Shown one piece after another: positions 12,611 through 21,549 of a stretch of DNA of 41,191 nucleotides. The position numbers were made by a program, and so were the translations under genes. Source of the stretch: an uncultured Eubacteriales bacterium. Lineage in GTDB: Bacteria; Bacillota; Clostridia; Oscillospirales; Oscillospiraceae. The DNA lies in NCBI GenBank assembly GCA_900552015.1, contig URXY01000010.1, positions 1 through 41,191 of the forward strand, written 5' to 3'. Numbering within the stretch: the first letter of the stretch is position 1; the number at the start of each line of letters is the position of its first letter. The notes beneath the pieces are model-generated. The model had not been told where the DNA came from and ran no database searches. It worked only from the letters and a program-made list of their open reading frames with translations.

Positions 12611-14683
12611 TTATTCCGCTTCCTGCATGGCCTTCGCAGCCGCGACAGCTTTCGCCTGCGCGTCGGCGGAACACTGCTCGTAGCGCACGAAGTGCATCAC
12701 GAACGAGCCGCGGGACTGGGTCATGGAGCGCAGGTCAATGGCGTAGCTCATCAGCTCTGCCTCGGGGCACTCGGCCTCGATGACCTGCTCGCCGTTGCCG
12801 GTCGGGGTCATGCCCATCACGCGGCCGCGGCGCTTGTTGAGATCGCCGAGGATATCGCCCATGTACTGGTCGGGCACCGTGACCTTGAGCTCGCACACCG
12901 GCTCGAGCAGGACCGGGGACGCCTCGGGCATAGCAGCCTTATAGGCAAGGTTCGCCGCGGTCTTGAACGCGATCTCGGACGAGTCGACCGGGTGGTAGGA
13001 GCCATCGTAAAGGACGGCCTTGAGGTTCACGACCGGGTAGCCCGCGAGCGGACCGTGGACGCAGGCCTCGCGCAGGCCCTTTTCAACGGCGGGGAAGAAG
13101 TTCTTGGGAACGCTGCCGCCGAAGACTTCCTCGGCGAAGACCATCTCTTCGCTCTCCTCGTTGGGCTCGAAGCGGATCCAAACGTCACCGAACTGGCCGC
13201 TGCCGCCGGTCTGCTTCTTATGACGACCCTGCTTGGAGACCGTCTTGCGGATCTTTTCACGGTAGGGCACGCGCGGCGTGTCGAGCACGACCTCGACGCC
13301 GAAGCGGCTCTTGAGCTTGCTCACCAGCACGTCGACCTGAATGTCGCCCGCGCCGGAGACGACCATCTGGTGGGTCTCGGCGTTGTTGACGACGCGGAAG
13401 GACGGGTCTTCCTCGTTCAGGCGGTTGAGGCCCTGGGCCATCTTGTCCTCCTGGCCGCGGGTCTTGGGCGCGATGGCGACGCTGTAGCAGGGCTCATCGA
13501 ACGGGATGGGCTCGATCTTGACGACCTTGCGCGGCTCGCAGAGCGTGTCGCCGGTCTTGACCTTGTCCATCTTGGCGATGGCGCCGATGTCGCCGCAGGT
13601 GAGCTCCTTGACCTCGGTGTACTTCTTGCCCTTGGCAATGTACAGGCGGCCGAGCTTCTCGGTCTCGCCCGTGCGGGCGTTGACCATGGGCATATCGGGC
13701 TTGATGGAGCCGGAGAGCACCTTGACGTAGGAATACTTGCCGTACTGGTCGGAAATGGTCTTGAAGACGAACGCGGTCGGCAGTGCGCCGGGCGCGACGA
13801 CGAATTCGGAGGACTCGCCGTCCTCATTCTCGGCCATCAGGGCGCGGGCGTCCTGCGGCTTGGGAAGAAGCTCGACGATGGTATCCATCAGGATGCGCGT
13901 GCCCATGCCTTGGATGGCGGAGCCGCACACGACGGGGAAGAGGGACAGGTCCTTCACGCCCTGACGCAGGCCCTGGATCATCTCGGCATAAGTGAAATCC
14001 TCACCGGCGAAGAACTTTTCCATGAACTCCTCGCTCGTCTCGGCAACGGACTCCTTGAGCGCGTCGTAGAGCTCATCGAGCACGGGCTTCTTGTTCTCCG
14101 GCACCTCGATCTCGACGCGGCCGCCGTTCGGGCCGAACTCGAATGCGCGCTTATGCAGCACGTCGATGATGCCGATGACCTTCTTGCTCTCGTCCCAGAT
14201 GGGGGCGACGACGGGGGCGATGTTCTTGCCGAAGCGCTCGCGCAGCGTGTTGAACGCGGCGTTATAGTCGGAGTTCTCCTCGTCGGTCTTGGAGATGTAG
14301 AGCAGGCGGGGGAGATGGTTCTTCTCGCAATACTTCCATGCCTTTTCCGCGCCGACGCTCATACCGGCCTTGGCCGAGCAGACGATGACAGCGGCGTCGG
14401 CGGCCTGAACGGCCTCCGCGACCTCACCGGCGAAGTCAAAGCCGCCGGGAACATCGAGCACGTTGATCTTGCAGCTATCATATTCCACAGGAGCCACGGC
14501 CAGCGAGATAGTCGTCTGACGGCGGATCTCCTCGGGATCGTAGTCACATACGGTGTTGCCGTCGGCGATCCTGCCGAGGCGGTCGGTGCCACCGGTCAAG
14601 AATAACATACTCTCGGCGAGGGTGGTTTTGCCGCTGCCGCTATGGCCAAGCAGCACGATATTGCGGATGTCTTTTGCACTCAT
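12611..14683 (-). CDS. EF-G-like translational GTPase with altered GTPase motifs
   Basis: 690 residues with the full EF-G domain order: GTPase (1 to about 275), beta-barrel domain II, and domains III-V ending in the EF-G C-terminal fold (LMSYAIDLRSMTQSRGSF). It belongs to the second, EF-G-like group (FusA2-like) rather than the housekeeping factor: G1 is GHSGSGKTT (13-21) in place of AHIDAGKTT, and G4 is SKTD (131-134) in place of NKMD. Switch II is DVPGGFDF (77-84), where the catalytic histidine of DTPGH is G81. The G81 change suggests slow or altered GTP hydrolysis. Such paralogues may help with ribosome recycling or stress translation; this is inference. ATG 14683 has AGGAGA upstream; its own promoter lies at 14747-14775. 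Confidence 0.85.
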   Translation of the reverse strand: MSAKDIRNIVLLGHSGSGKTTLAESMLFLTGGTDRLGRIADGNTVCDYDPEEIRRQTTISLAVAPVEYDSCKINVLDVPGGFDFAGEVAEAVQAADAAVIVCSAKAGMSVGAEKAWKYCEKNHLPRLLYISKTDEENSDYNAAFNTLRERFGKNIAPVVAPIWDESKKVIGIIDVLHKRAFEFGPNGGRVEIEVPENKKPVLDELYDALKESVAETSEEFMEKFFAGEDFTYAEMIQGLRQGVKDLSLFPVVCGSAIQGMGTRILMDTIVELLPKPQDARALMAENEDGESSEFVVAPGALPTAFVFKTISDQYGKYSYVKVLSGSIKPDMPMVNARTGETEKLGRLYIAKGKKYTEVKELTCGDIGAIAKMDKVKTGDTLCEPRKVVKIEPIPFDEPCYSVAIAPKTRGQEDKMAQGLNRLNEEDPSFRVVNNAETHQMVVSGAGDIQVDVLVSKLKSRFGVEVVLDTPRVPYREKIRKTVSKQGRHKKQTGGSGQFGDVWIRFEPNEESEEMVFAEEVFGGSVPKNFFPAVEKGLREACVHGPLAGYPVVNLKAVLYDGSYHPVDSSEIAFKTAANLAYKAAMPEASPVLLEPVCELKVTVPDQYMGDILGDLNKRRGRVMGMTPTGNGEQVIEAECPEAELMSYAIDLRSMTQSRGSFVMHFVRYEQCSADAQAKAVAAAKAMQEAE

Positions 14684-14743
14684 AGGGGTCAGTCTCCTTC
14701 CGAAATGTAAATCTCATCTTTTGTGAGATATTACTCAACGGAG

Positions 14744-14775
14744 AAAATCATACCATGATTTTTTTGTTATTTCAA
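14744..14775 (-). promoter_or_regulatory. Promoter of the EF-G-like gene with palindromic operator
   Basis: Minus strand TTGAAA (rc 14770-14775), 17 bases, TATGAT (rc 14747-14752). A perfect palindrome AAAATCAT-GGT-ATGATTTT (14744-14762) covers the -10, and ATCATGGT recurs just beyond the -35. The leader also has a small ATCTCA/TGAGAT hairpin at about 14712-14730. This looks like a repressor site. Confidence 0.75.
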
Positions 14776-14817
14776 CCATGATTTTTCTTATTTTCGCGTT
14801 TTCTTCGTTTGAAATGC

Positions 14818-17028
14818 TCAATAACGGTCGCTGAGCAGGCCGTCGAGCAGAGCGCTGAGTGACCACAAAAGTACGAAAATGAGGACGGAAAGCGGTGTGA
14901 GGACGCTGTATGCCCCGACAAAGGTCAGATAAAAGGCCAGAAGCGTTGCGGCTGTAGAGGCGAGGATCGTCAGCAGCGTGCAGCGCCGCGCGGACCTGCA
15001 TAAACGCTTGCTGCCGAGCACGACCTCGGCATACGGCATGAGCCCTTCGCGCATGAGCAGGGCGTAGGGCCGTCCGCCGCCGCGCTCGGAGAGGGCGAGG
15101 CGCGTTCCGAGCTTGGGGTAGACCGCGCGCGCGTCGGTGCCGAACTTGCGCTTGAGTAATGCAGGGGTGATGTTGCCGTCGCGCACGGCGAGCACGGGCG
15201 TGATGCGGCTGTGGTGCAGGGCATGGAGCGCCCAGTCGACATTTTCAGCCGGCATATACTTCACGGCAAACACCGCGATGAGCGTGCCGTCGACCGAAAG
15301 GAAGACGCCTGTTTTAAGCCCCAAATTGCGCGGCAGGTTCACGCCGCGCTTACGCATGAAGCCCGCCGTGCCGAAGAGGACCGTTTCGCCGTGGATGCGT
15401 CCGCCGACGCCACCCTCTTCAAAAAAGTCGACATCCTCGACCGGCTCGCGGAAGCCGCCGTCGCGCGCGAGCAGATCGTCAAAGAGCTTTGTAAGCCCGC
15501 TTTCCGACGCACGGGCCATCGTTGCGGCATAGGAGATGACCTTGCCGCTCTCCTCACCGAAGACCTTGAGGCCCGCGAGCGTGACCGTTCCGGGCGGAAA
15601 AAGGTCGCCATCCGTCAGGATGACGCAATTGCTGCGGCGGATGGCGTCCGCCCCGGCAAAGCCCGCCACGGCGCTGCCGCTCTTGGCGAGCCGCGCGGCG
15701 ATGCGCTTCAGCGGCAGCGCGCAGGCCAGCGGGAAGGCTGGCAGGTCCGCGCTTGCAAGCAGCACCGATACGTTCCACAGGAAGAGCAGCTTCTGCTTGC
15801 TCTCGAGCGTGGCGAGCACGGCAAAGACGATGCTCGCAACGAGCAGCACCGGCAGCAGCACGCTCTGCCAGCGGGAATATGGGTCGCCCGCGCGGGCGGC
15901 GTTGGAAAAGCCCGCGCTCGAACCCGTGCGTTTGGCAGCGCCGCCCGCCGTCACGGTGACGATATAGGGCGCATTGCCGATGGCCGCGATGCGGAAGGTG
16001 TCATACAGGCCGCGCAGGCGCGCGGTCTCGCCCAGCAGCGCGCCGTAAAGCGAGATTGCCGCGATGCCGTGCAGCGGCAGGGACAGCGCCGCGCGCGCAG
16101 GCAGGAAGGCATAGAGCGCCGTGTCGATGAGCGTCACGACGCACAGGATAAACGTCAAAAGCTGCGATGTCAGTCTCCCTCCGCGCGCCTTGCGGAACGC
16201 ATCGAGAAAAATGTGACGGCCCAGAATACACGCGAGCAGCTCGAGCGCGAGATACGGCAGTGCGTGGAGCATGGGGTCCTCTAAGTACAGCGCGGGCATG
16301 AGCGAAAAATGCTCGGCGAGCAGCGCGATCCACATGACCGCCGTCAGAATGCCGACGCCCCGGCGCGCCTTGGTCGCCGCCGAGAGCTGAGCGCGCAGGT
16401 CTGCGAGCGTCTCCTCCGCGGGCGGCTCTGGAAGGTCGGGGATGGCATCCTCTTCCTCCTCGTTGTCCTCGTCTTCATCCACTTCCTCGTCCGCGTAGAG
16501 CTGCTCAGTGTCTCGCATTTTCCTGCGTGAGAAGAGGCCCCGCCGCTTCGGCTTTTCCTCGAGGATGACCTCCTCTTCGCGCTCGGCGAGCGCCTCCTGC
16601 ACGGTCTGAGCCAGAACGTCCTGCAGGGTGAGGGGTTTGTTCGGGTCGAAGGGCTCGTTTGCGGGCGGCTCCGTCTCCGCTTCGAGCGTGTCTCCGCGTT
16701 CGGCTGCTTCGGCGATGGCCGCGGGCCCGTCCGGCTCATCGGGCGCTTCGTCCGCTCCCTCGGTCTTTTTCGCGCCGGGGAAGGGGATGACAGTCCGGTG
16801 CGCGGCGGACGTTGCCGCTTTTTCCGCCGCCTGCGCGGCAGCGGGCAGCTCTTCCGCGCCTTTTGGCTCTTTGTCCGCGCCCGCGGTGGAAGACGCATCC
16901 TCGCCGTACTCGGCAAGGATGCTCTCGAGCGTGTATTCCGCATCGTCGTCCATGCTGCGGGCCGTATTTTTCAGCAGCAGCTCGGAGTCGATGAGGTCCT
17001 GTTCAAAATCAAGGTCTTTCTGATCCAT
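14818..17028 (-). CDS. Degenerate P-type-ATPase-like membrane protein (pseudo-ATPase)
   Basis: 736 residues. Residues 1 to about 220 are charged, acidic and low in complexity, with no helix bundle. Then come pairs of membrane helices (VGILTAVMWIALLAEHF, YLALELLACILG, LLTFILCVVTLIDTALYAF), a helix LLPVLLVASIVFAVLATL, and two helices at the C-terminus. Residues 440-680 follow the order of a P1B ATPase soluble part: LASADLPAFPLACALP stands where the CPC helix would be, then NCVILTDGDLFPPG (T472-D473) where VVFDKTGTLT should be, SESGLTKLF in place of SEHPLAKAI, and GGVGGRIHGETVLFGTAGFM like the nucleotide-binding GxG loop. The aspartate, TGD and GDGxND motifs are missing. It probably does not pump by phosphorylation; a sensor or scaffold role is a guess. 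Follows rlmB by 15 bases. Confidence 0.72.
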   Translation of the reverse strand: MDQKDLDFEQDLIDSELLLKNTARSMDDDAEYTLESILAEYGEDASSTAGADKEPKGAEELPAAAQAAEKAATSAAHRTVIPFPGAKKTEGADEAPDEPDGPAAIAEAAERGDTLEAETEPPANEPFDPNKPLTLQDVLAQTVQEALAEREEEVILEEKPKRRGLFSRRKMRDTEQLYADEEVDEDEDNEEEEDAIPDLPEPPAEETLADLRAQLSAATKARRGVGILTAVMWIALLAEHFSLMPALYLEDPMLHALPYLALELLACILGRHIFLDAFRKARGGRLTSQLLTFILCVVTLIDTALYAFLPARAALSLPLHGIAAISLYGALLGETARLRGLYDTFRIAAIGNAPYIVTVTAGGAAKRTGSSAGFSNAARAGDPYSRWQSVLLPVLLVASIVFAVLATLESKQKLLFLWNVSVLLASADLPAFPLACALPLKRIAARLAKSGSAVAGFAGADAIRRSNCVILTDGDLFPPGTVTLAGLKVFGEESGKVISYAATMARASESGLTKLFDDLLARDGGFREPVEDVDFFEEGGVGGRIHGETVLFGTAGFMRKRGVNLPRNLGLKTGVFLSVDGTLIAVFAVKYMPAENVDWALHALHHSRITPVLAVRDGNITPALLKRKFGTDARAVYPKLGTRLALSERGGGRPYALLMREGLMPYAEVVLGSKRLCRSARRCTLLTILASTAATLLAFYLTFVGAYSVLTPLSVLIFVLLWSLSALLDGLLSDRY

Positions 17029-17043
17029 GGTTTCCCTTCTTCA

Positions 17044-17823
17044 TCACCAGCGCTGGCGCACCGCCTCGTAGAGGAGGATGGCCGCCGCCGCGGACGCATT
17101 GAGCGACGAGATCTTGCCCTTCATCGGGATGCTGACGAGGAAATCGCACTTCTCGCGCACGAGGCGCGTCATGCCCTCGCCCTCGCTGCCGATGACGATG
17201 GCCGCAGGGCCCTTGAGGTCCGCGGAGTAGAGCGTGGTCGTGCCCTCGGCCGCCGTGCCGAAGACCCACACGCCCTCTTTCTGTAACTGCTCCAAAAGCG
17301 CGGGGATGTTCGGCACACGCGCGACGGGCACATAGCTCACCGCGCCCGCGCTCGTCTTGCCGACGATGCTCGTCAGGCCCGCGCTGCGGCGCTTGGGGAT
17401 GATGACGCCGTGCGCGCCCGCGCACTCGGCGGTACGGATGATCGCGCCTAAGTTGTGCGGATCGGAGATCTCATCGCAGACGACGATGAGCGGGTTTTCG
17501 CCCTTCTCGCGCGCGATGTTCAAAATATCCTCGACACTGACGTATTCGCGCACGCTCGCCAGCGCGATGACGCCCTGATGGGCGTGCGTGCGGCTCATGA
17601 AGTCGAGCTTGCGCTTGTCCGCGTCCACGACGACCACGCCCGCGGCACGGGCGGTGGAGGCGATGTGTCCGAGCGTTTTGTCGGTCTCGCCCTTCTGGAT
17701 GAAAATTTTGTCGATGCTCGCGCCCGCGCGCAGCGCCTCAATCACGGCGTTGCGGCCCTCGATGATGCCGTCGGCCTCGGCGTCCTGCGGGCGGACGGTC
17801 TTTTCCCTGTGTTCCTTATCCAT
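17044..17823 (-). CDS. rlmB: 23S rRNA 2'-O-ribose methyltransferase, RlmB/TrmH (SpoU) family
   Basis: 259 residues. SAM-dependent knotted methyltransferase that adds a 2'-O-methyl group, in RlmB at G2251 of 23S rRNA. The N-terminal substrate domain GIIEGRNAVIEALRAG is present, then the three SpoU motifs: DPHNLGAIIRTAE, IVIGSEGEGMTRLV and SIPMKGKISSLNASAAAAI. ATG 17823 is chosen over a TTG one codon upstream; AAGGAGA sits about 11 bases before it. It heads a minus-strand set with the pseudo-ATPase gene. It could instead be a tRNA-directed relative such as a TrmH; the general class is sure. Confidence 0.92.
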   Translation of the reverse strand: MDKEHREKTVRPQDAEADGIIEGRNAVIEALRAGASIDKIFIQKGETDKTLGHIASTARAAGVVVVDADKRKLDFMSRTHAHQGVIALASVREYVSVEDILNIAREKGENPLIVVCDEISDPHNLGAIIRTAECAGAHGVIIPKRRSAGLTSIVGKTSAGAVSYVPVARVPNIPALLEQLQKEGVWVFGTAAEGTTTLYSADLKGPAAIVIGSEGEGMTRLVREKCDFLVSIPMKGKISSLNASAAAAILLYEAVRQRW

Positions 17824-17870
17824 CAAAGAATTTCTCCTTACAATATATTTCGGTAAAATAACCCATTACA

Positions 17871-17899
17871 ACTATAGCACAGAAGCGGGGCAAGATAAA
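17871..17899 (-). promoter_or_regulatory. Promoter of the rlmB operon (extended -10)
   Basis: Minus strand: TATAGT (rc 17871-17876) preceded by TGC, an extended -10, with a poor -35 TTTATC 17 bases upstream (rc 17894-17899). Confidence 0.65.
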
Positions 17900-17943
17900 G
17901 AGGTCGAAAAACAAAAGTTCATCGAAAATTCACCGCTCTTAAC

Positions 17944-17972
17944 TTGTGCGTTTTCCCGCTGTATGGTATAGT
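17944..17972 (+). promoter_or_regulatory. ftsH promoter
   Basis: TTGTGC (17944-17949), 17 bases, TATAGT (17967-17972). It diverges from the rlmB promoter about 45 bases away. Confidence 0.75.
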
Positions 17973-18037
17973 GAGTGTTACTAAATTCAAAAAGTGCGTG
18001 CTTTCGCATTTTTCTGTCTCCTGACAGGAGGAACATC

Positions 18038-20194
18038 ATGGATCAGAACAACCGCAACAAACGCAACGACAAAAACCGCAGCCGCGGCGGGGGTATGTGG
18101 TCGATCGTGCTGTGGGCACTGCTGCTCACCATCGGCGTCAACTACCTCTCCGTCATGCTCGACCAGGCGCGCTCTGCGGAATCGTCCTGCGAGATCGCCT
18201 ACAGCGAGCTCATCGACCTCGTGGAAGAGGGGAAGGTCAAATCTATCGAATTCGGCGACTCGGTCTTCACCATCACGCCGGTGGACGGCTTCACCTACAC
18301 GGACGCCGACGGCAAGAGCTACGATCAGGACTATACGCTCTTCACAACCATCATCCCCGACGCAACGGAGAACCTGCTCGCGCTGTGCGATGAGCACGGC
18401 GTGACCTACACCAAGCCCTATCAGGCGCCCATCTCGCCGATTCTCGCCTTCATGGTGACCTACATCCTGCCCACGGTGCTGATGGTCGGCGCGTTCATGC
18501 TGCTGATGAACTTCATCACGAAAAAGTCCGGCGGCATGGGCGGGATCGGCGGCATCGGCAACGTGGGCAAGGCAAATGCCAAGGTCTATATGGAAAAGTC
18601 CACGGGCGTCACGTTCGCGGATGTCGCCGGTCAGGACGAGGCGAAGGAATCGCTCGTCGAGATCATCGACTTTCTGCACAACCCCGAAAAGTATACCGCC
18701 ATCGGCGCGAAGATCCCCAAGGGCGCGCTGCTCGTCGGCTCTCCCGGTACCGGTAAAACGCTGCTGGCCAAGGCCGTTGCGGGCGAGGCGAAGGTGCCGT
18801 TTTTCTCGATCTCCGGCTCTGACTTTGTCGAGATGTTCGTCGGCGTCGGCGCGAGCCGCGTGCGCGACCTCTTCGCCGAGGCGTCGAAGGTCGCCCCCTG
18901 CATCATCTTCATCGACGAGATCGAGACCATCGGCAAATCCCGCGACGGCAGCCGCTACGGCGGCGGCAACGACGAGCGCGAGCAGACGCTCAACCAGCTG
19001 CTCGTCGAGATGGACGGCTTTGACCCCAGCAAGGGCGTCATCGTCCTTGCCGCAACGAACCGCCCGGAGGTGCTCGATAAGGCGCTGCTGCGTCCCGGCC
19101 GCTTCGACCGCCGCATCACCGTCGACCGCCCGAACCTCGCCGGCCGCTTAGCAACGCTGCAGGTCCACACGCGCGGCATCAAGCTCGCCGAGGACGTAGA
19201 CCTCAAGAAGGTCGCGCTCGCGACCGCGGGCTGCGTGGGCGCGGACCTTGCAAACCTCGCCAACGAGGCGGCGCTGCGCGCCGTGCGCAAGGGACGCAAG
19301 CTCGTTACGCAGGAGGACATGCTCGCGGCGTTCGAGTTCGTCATCGCGGGCAGCGAGAAGAAGAACAGCGTCCTCACTGAGTTTGAAAAGAAGCTCGTCG
19401 CCTATCACGAGGTCGGCCACGCGATGGTCGCCTATAAGCAGAAAAACGCCGAGCCCGTGCAGAAGATCACGATCGTGCCGCACACCGAGGGAAGCCTTGG
19501 CTATACGCTGCTCATGCCCGAGGAGGACAAGACGAACCTGCGCACGCGCGATGAGCTGATGGCGAAGATCGCTGTCTCCATGGGCGGCCGCGCCGCCGAG
19601 GAGGTCGTGATGAACACGATGACCAACGGCGCCTCGCAGGATATTCAGGAGGCCACGGGCATCGCGCGCAGCATGGTCGCGATGTACGGCATGAGCGATG
19701 AGATCGGCATGGTCGCGCTCGGGTCGGTGCGCAACCAGTACCTCGACGGCGGCTACGGTCTCGACTGCGCGCAGGATACCGCCGCCATCATGGACCGCGA
19801 GGTCAAGGGTATTCTCGACAAGTGCTACGCGGCCGCCGTGCAGGTCATCCGCGACAACCGCGAGGATATGGATAAGGTCGTTGCCTACCTCCTTGAGAAG
19901 GAAACGATCACCGGCGGCGAGATGGTCGCCATCCTCGAAGGCCGCGATCCCTCCACCGTGGAGGAGGCCTACGCTTCCACGCGCAAGAGCGAGGACGGCT
20001 TCCGCCCCTCGCAGCCGAGCGTGATCGAAGCGCCCGCCAAGCACATCTCGATGACGAGCGAAAAGATCGAGATGCCGCCGCACGACGAGGGCGAAAGCAA
20101 ATCCGACGAACCGGAAGCGGAGGAAACGACCCCGGCAGAACCGGAAGCGCCGCAGGACGAAACGCCTGCGGAAAGCGCTGACGAAAACAAGTAA
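18038..20194 (+). CDS. ftsH: ATP-dependent zinc metalloprotease FtsH
   Basis: 718 residues. Membrane-bound AAA+ protease that pulls damaged or short-lived proteins into a hexameric chamber. Basic N-terminus; first helix at about 20-41 (WSIVLWALLLTIGVNYLSVM), an outside domain with the EIAYSELIDLVEEGKVKSI fold, second helix at about 150-175, Walker A SPGTGKT (235-241), Walker B IIFIDEIE, arginine-finger region LLRPGRFDRR, and zinc site HEVGH (457-461). The C-terminal tail is long and acidic. ATG 18038 follows AGGAGG at a good distance; the upstream in-frame extension lacks a ribosome binding site. It stands alone between a promoter and a terminator. IDEIETIGK replaces the common IDEIDAVGR, a mild variation. 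Confidence 0.97.
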   Translation: MDQNNRNKRNDKNRSRGGGMWSIVLWALLLTIGVNYLSVMLDQARSAESSCEIAYSELIDLVEEGKVKSIEFGDSVFTITPVDGFTYTDADGKSYDQDYTLFTTIIPDATENLLALCDEHGVTYTKPYQAPISPILAFMVTYILPTVLMVGAFMLLMNFITKKSGGMGGIGGIGNVGKANAKVYMEKSTGVTFADVAGQDEAKESLVEIIDFLHNPEKYTAIGAKIPKGALLVGSPGTGKTLLAKAVAGEAKVPFFSISGSDFVEMFVGVGASRVRDLFAEASKVAPCIIFIDEIETIGKSRDGSRYGGGNDEREQTLNQLLVEMDGFDPSKGVIVLAATNRPEVLDKALLRPGRFDRRITVDRPNLAGRLATLQVHTRGIKLAEDVDLKKVALATAGCVGADLANLANEAALRAVRKGRKLVTQEDMLAAFEFVIAGSEKKNSVLTEFEKKLVAYHEVGHAMVAYKQKNAEPVQKITIVPHTEGSLGYTLLMPEEDKTNLRTRDELMAKIAVSMGGRAAEEVVMNTMTNGASQDIQEATGIARSMVAMYGMSDEIGMVALGSVRNQYLDGGYGLDCAQDTAAIMDREVKGILDKCYAAAVQVIRDNREDMDKVVAYLLEKETITGGEMVAILEGRDPSTVEEAYASTRKSEDGFRPSQPSVIEAPAKHISMTSEKIEMPPHDEGESKSDEPEAEETTPAEPEAPQDETPAESADENK

Positions 20195-20204
20195 ACGATC
20201 AAAA

Positions 20205-20241
20205 GAAAAATCCCCGCTGTAAAAACAGCGAGGATTTTTTT
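20205..20241. terminator. Bidirectional terminator after ftsH
   Basis: AAAAATCCCCGCTGT and ACAGCGAGGATTTTTTT pair with one mismatch around AAAA; T-runs on both strands serve ftsH and the convergent methyltransferase gene. Confidence 0.9.
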
Positions 20242-20248
20242 GTACTCA

Positions 20249-21484
20249 TTATACTACTTGGAATAAGTAGAACTTCAAATAATCCGTCTCCGGGACGTTC
20301 CAGAGGATGGGGTGGTCGCTTGATTGTGCGCGCACCTCAATCTGCCGCAGCTCGACGCCCGCGTCCGCGGCGGCGGAGCGCAGCATCCGCTCAAAGCGTT
20401 CGGCGGGCATGAAGTGGCTGCACGACGCGGTCGCAAGGTAGCCGCCGCGCGGCAGCAGGCGCATCGCGCGCAGGTTGATCTCCTTGTAGCCCTTTTCGGC
20501 GTTGTTCGCCGTGCGGCGCGACTTGGTGAAGGCCGGCGGGTCAAGGATGATGAAGTCATAGGGCTTTTCGTGCGCGGCTTCAAGCTGCGGCAGAAGGTCA
20601 AAAACGTCGGCGGCGAGGAAGTCCATCCTGTCCGTAAGGCCGTTGCGCGCTGCGTTCGCGCGCGCCATTTCGACCGCGCTCTCGGATACGTCCACCGCCG
20701 TCACGTGCTCCGCCCCACCCTTGGCGGCGTTGAGCGCAAAGGAGCCCGTGTGCGTGAAGCAGTCGAGCACGCGCTTGCCGTGCGCGAGGTGTGCGACGGC
20801 GAGGCGATTGAACTTCTGGTCGAGGAAAAAGCCCGTCTTCTGCCCGTTTTCCACGTCCACGCGGTAGAAAACGCCGTTTTCGCAGATCTCGGTGATGGGG
20901 CTCTCGGGCGTTTCCTTCCCCGGAAGGGCAAACCAGCCCTTATTCTGCGAAAGGCCCTCCTTTTCGCGAAGCACGACATCGTTGCGCTCGAAAAGACCGT
21001 CGATCTTCTCGCCGTCCTCCTCCAGAACCTCGACAATGAGGGGGAAGAGCATGTCCTTGATCTTTTCCATGCCGAGCGAGAGCGTCTGCGTGACGAGAAG
21101 ATTTTCAAACCGGTCGACCGTCAGGCCGGGGAAGGCATCGGCCTCGCCGAAGATCAGGCGGCAGCAGCCGGTCTGCCCGTCCATGACCGCCTTGCGGTAG
21201 TCCCAGGCGTAGCGTACGCGCCGCCGCCAGAAATTTTCATCAAAGCGGTCGTTCGCGTTGCGCGAGACGATGCGCACGCGGAGCTTACTGAGTCTGCTCA
21301 AAAAGCCCGTGCCGAGATATTTGCCCTTTTCCGACACCACGTCGACGAGCGCACCGTTTTCACACTCGCTCTCGTCCGGCTCGCGGGCAACGTCGGAGTC
21401 GTAGACCCAGGGGTGGCCGCTCTCGAGCCAGCGCGTGCCTTTGGCGGTGACGGTCAGGATCGGATATTCGCGTGCAGCTTTCAT
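20249..21484 (-). CDS. SAM-dependent 23S rRNA cytosine-C5 methyltransferase, RlmI type
   Basis: 411 residues. N-terminal PUA-like domain with the typical GTRWLESGHPWVYDSDV, a middle region, then a Rossmann methyltransferase domain with DCFTHTGSFALNAAKGGA (SAM binding), VDVSESAVEMARANAARNG and the catalytic IILDPPAFTKS. C-terminal CSHFMPAERF also fits. E. coli RlmI modifies C1962 of 23S rRNA; the same role is likely but not certain, as other family members have other targets. GAAGGA precedes ATG 21484, and a promoter sits at 21520-21548. Confidence 0.9.
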   Translation of the reverse strand: MKAAREYPILTVTAKGTRWLESGHPWVYDSDVAREPDESECENGALVDVVSEKGKYLGTGFLSRLSKLRVRIVSRNANDRFDENFWRRRVRYAWDYRKAVMDGQTGCCRLIFGEADAFPGLTVDRFENLLVTQTLSLGMEKIKDMLFPLIVEVLEEDGEKIDGLFERNDVVLREKEGLSQNKGWFALPGKETPESPITEICENGVFYRVDVENGQKTGFFLDQKFNRLAVAHLAHGKRVLDCFTHTGSFALNAAKGGAEHVTAVDVSESAVEMARANAARNGLTDRMDFLAADVFDLLPQLEAAHEKPYDFIILDPPAFTKSRRTANNAEKGYKEINLRAMRLLPRGGYLATASCSHFMPAERFERMLRSAAADAGVELRQIEVRAQSSDHPILWNVPETDYLKFYLFQVV

Positions 21485-21519
21485 AGATCAAAATTCCTTC
21501 TTTAAAACAAGTTTTCCCC

Positions 21520-21548
21520 ATCATACCACGGCAAAAGCCGCGGCACAA
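21520..21548 (-). promoter_or_regulatory. Promoter of the RlmI-type gene
   Basis: Minus strand TTGTGC (rc 21543-21548), 17 bases, TATGAT (rc 21520-21525). The spacer is part of a hairpin CCGCGGC-TTTT-GCCGTGG. The -35 reaches to within two bases of the stop codon of the upstream transporter gene. Confidence 0.75.
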
Positions 21549-21549
21549 C

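Noticed and set aside
12500..14605. 701-codon open frame on the plus strand
   Set aside because: It is antisense to the EF-G-like gene; its composition (His, Asp, Leu and Gly rich) is the mirror of GC-rich codons, with no promoter or ribosome binding site.
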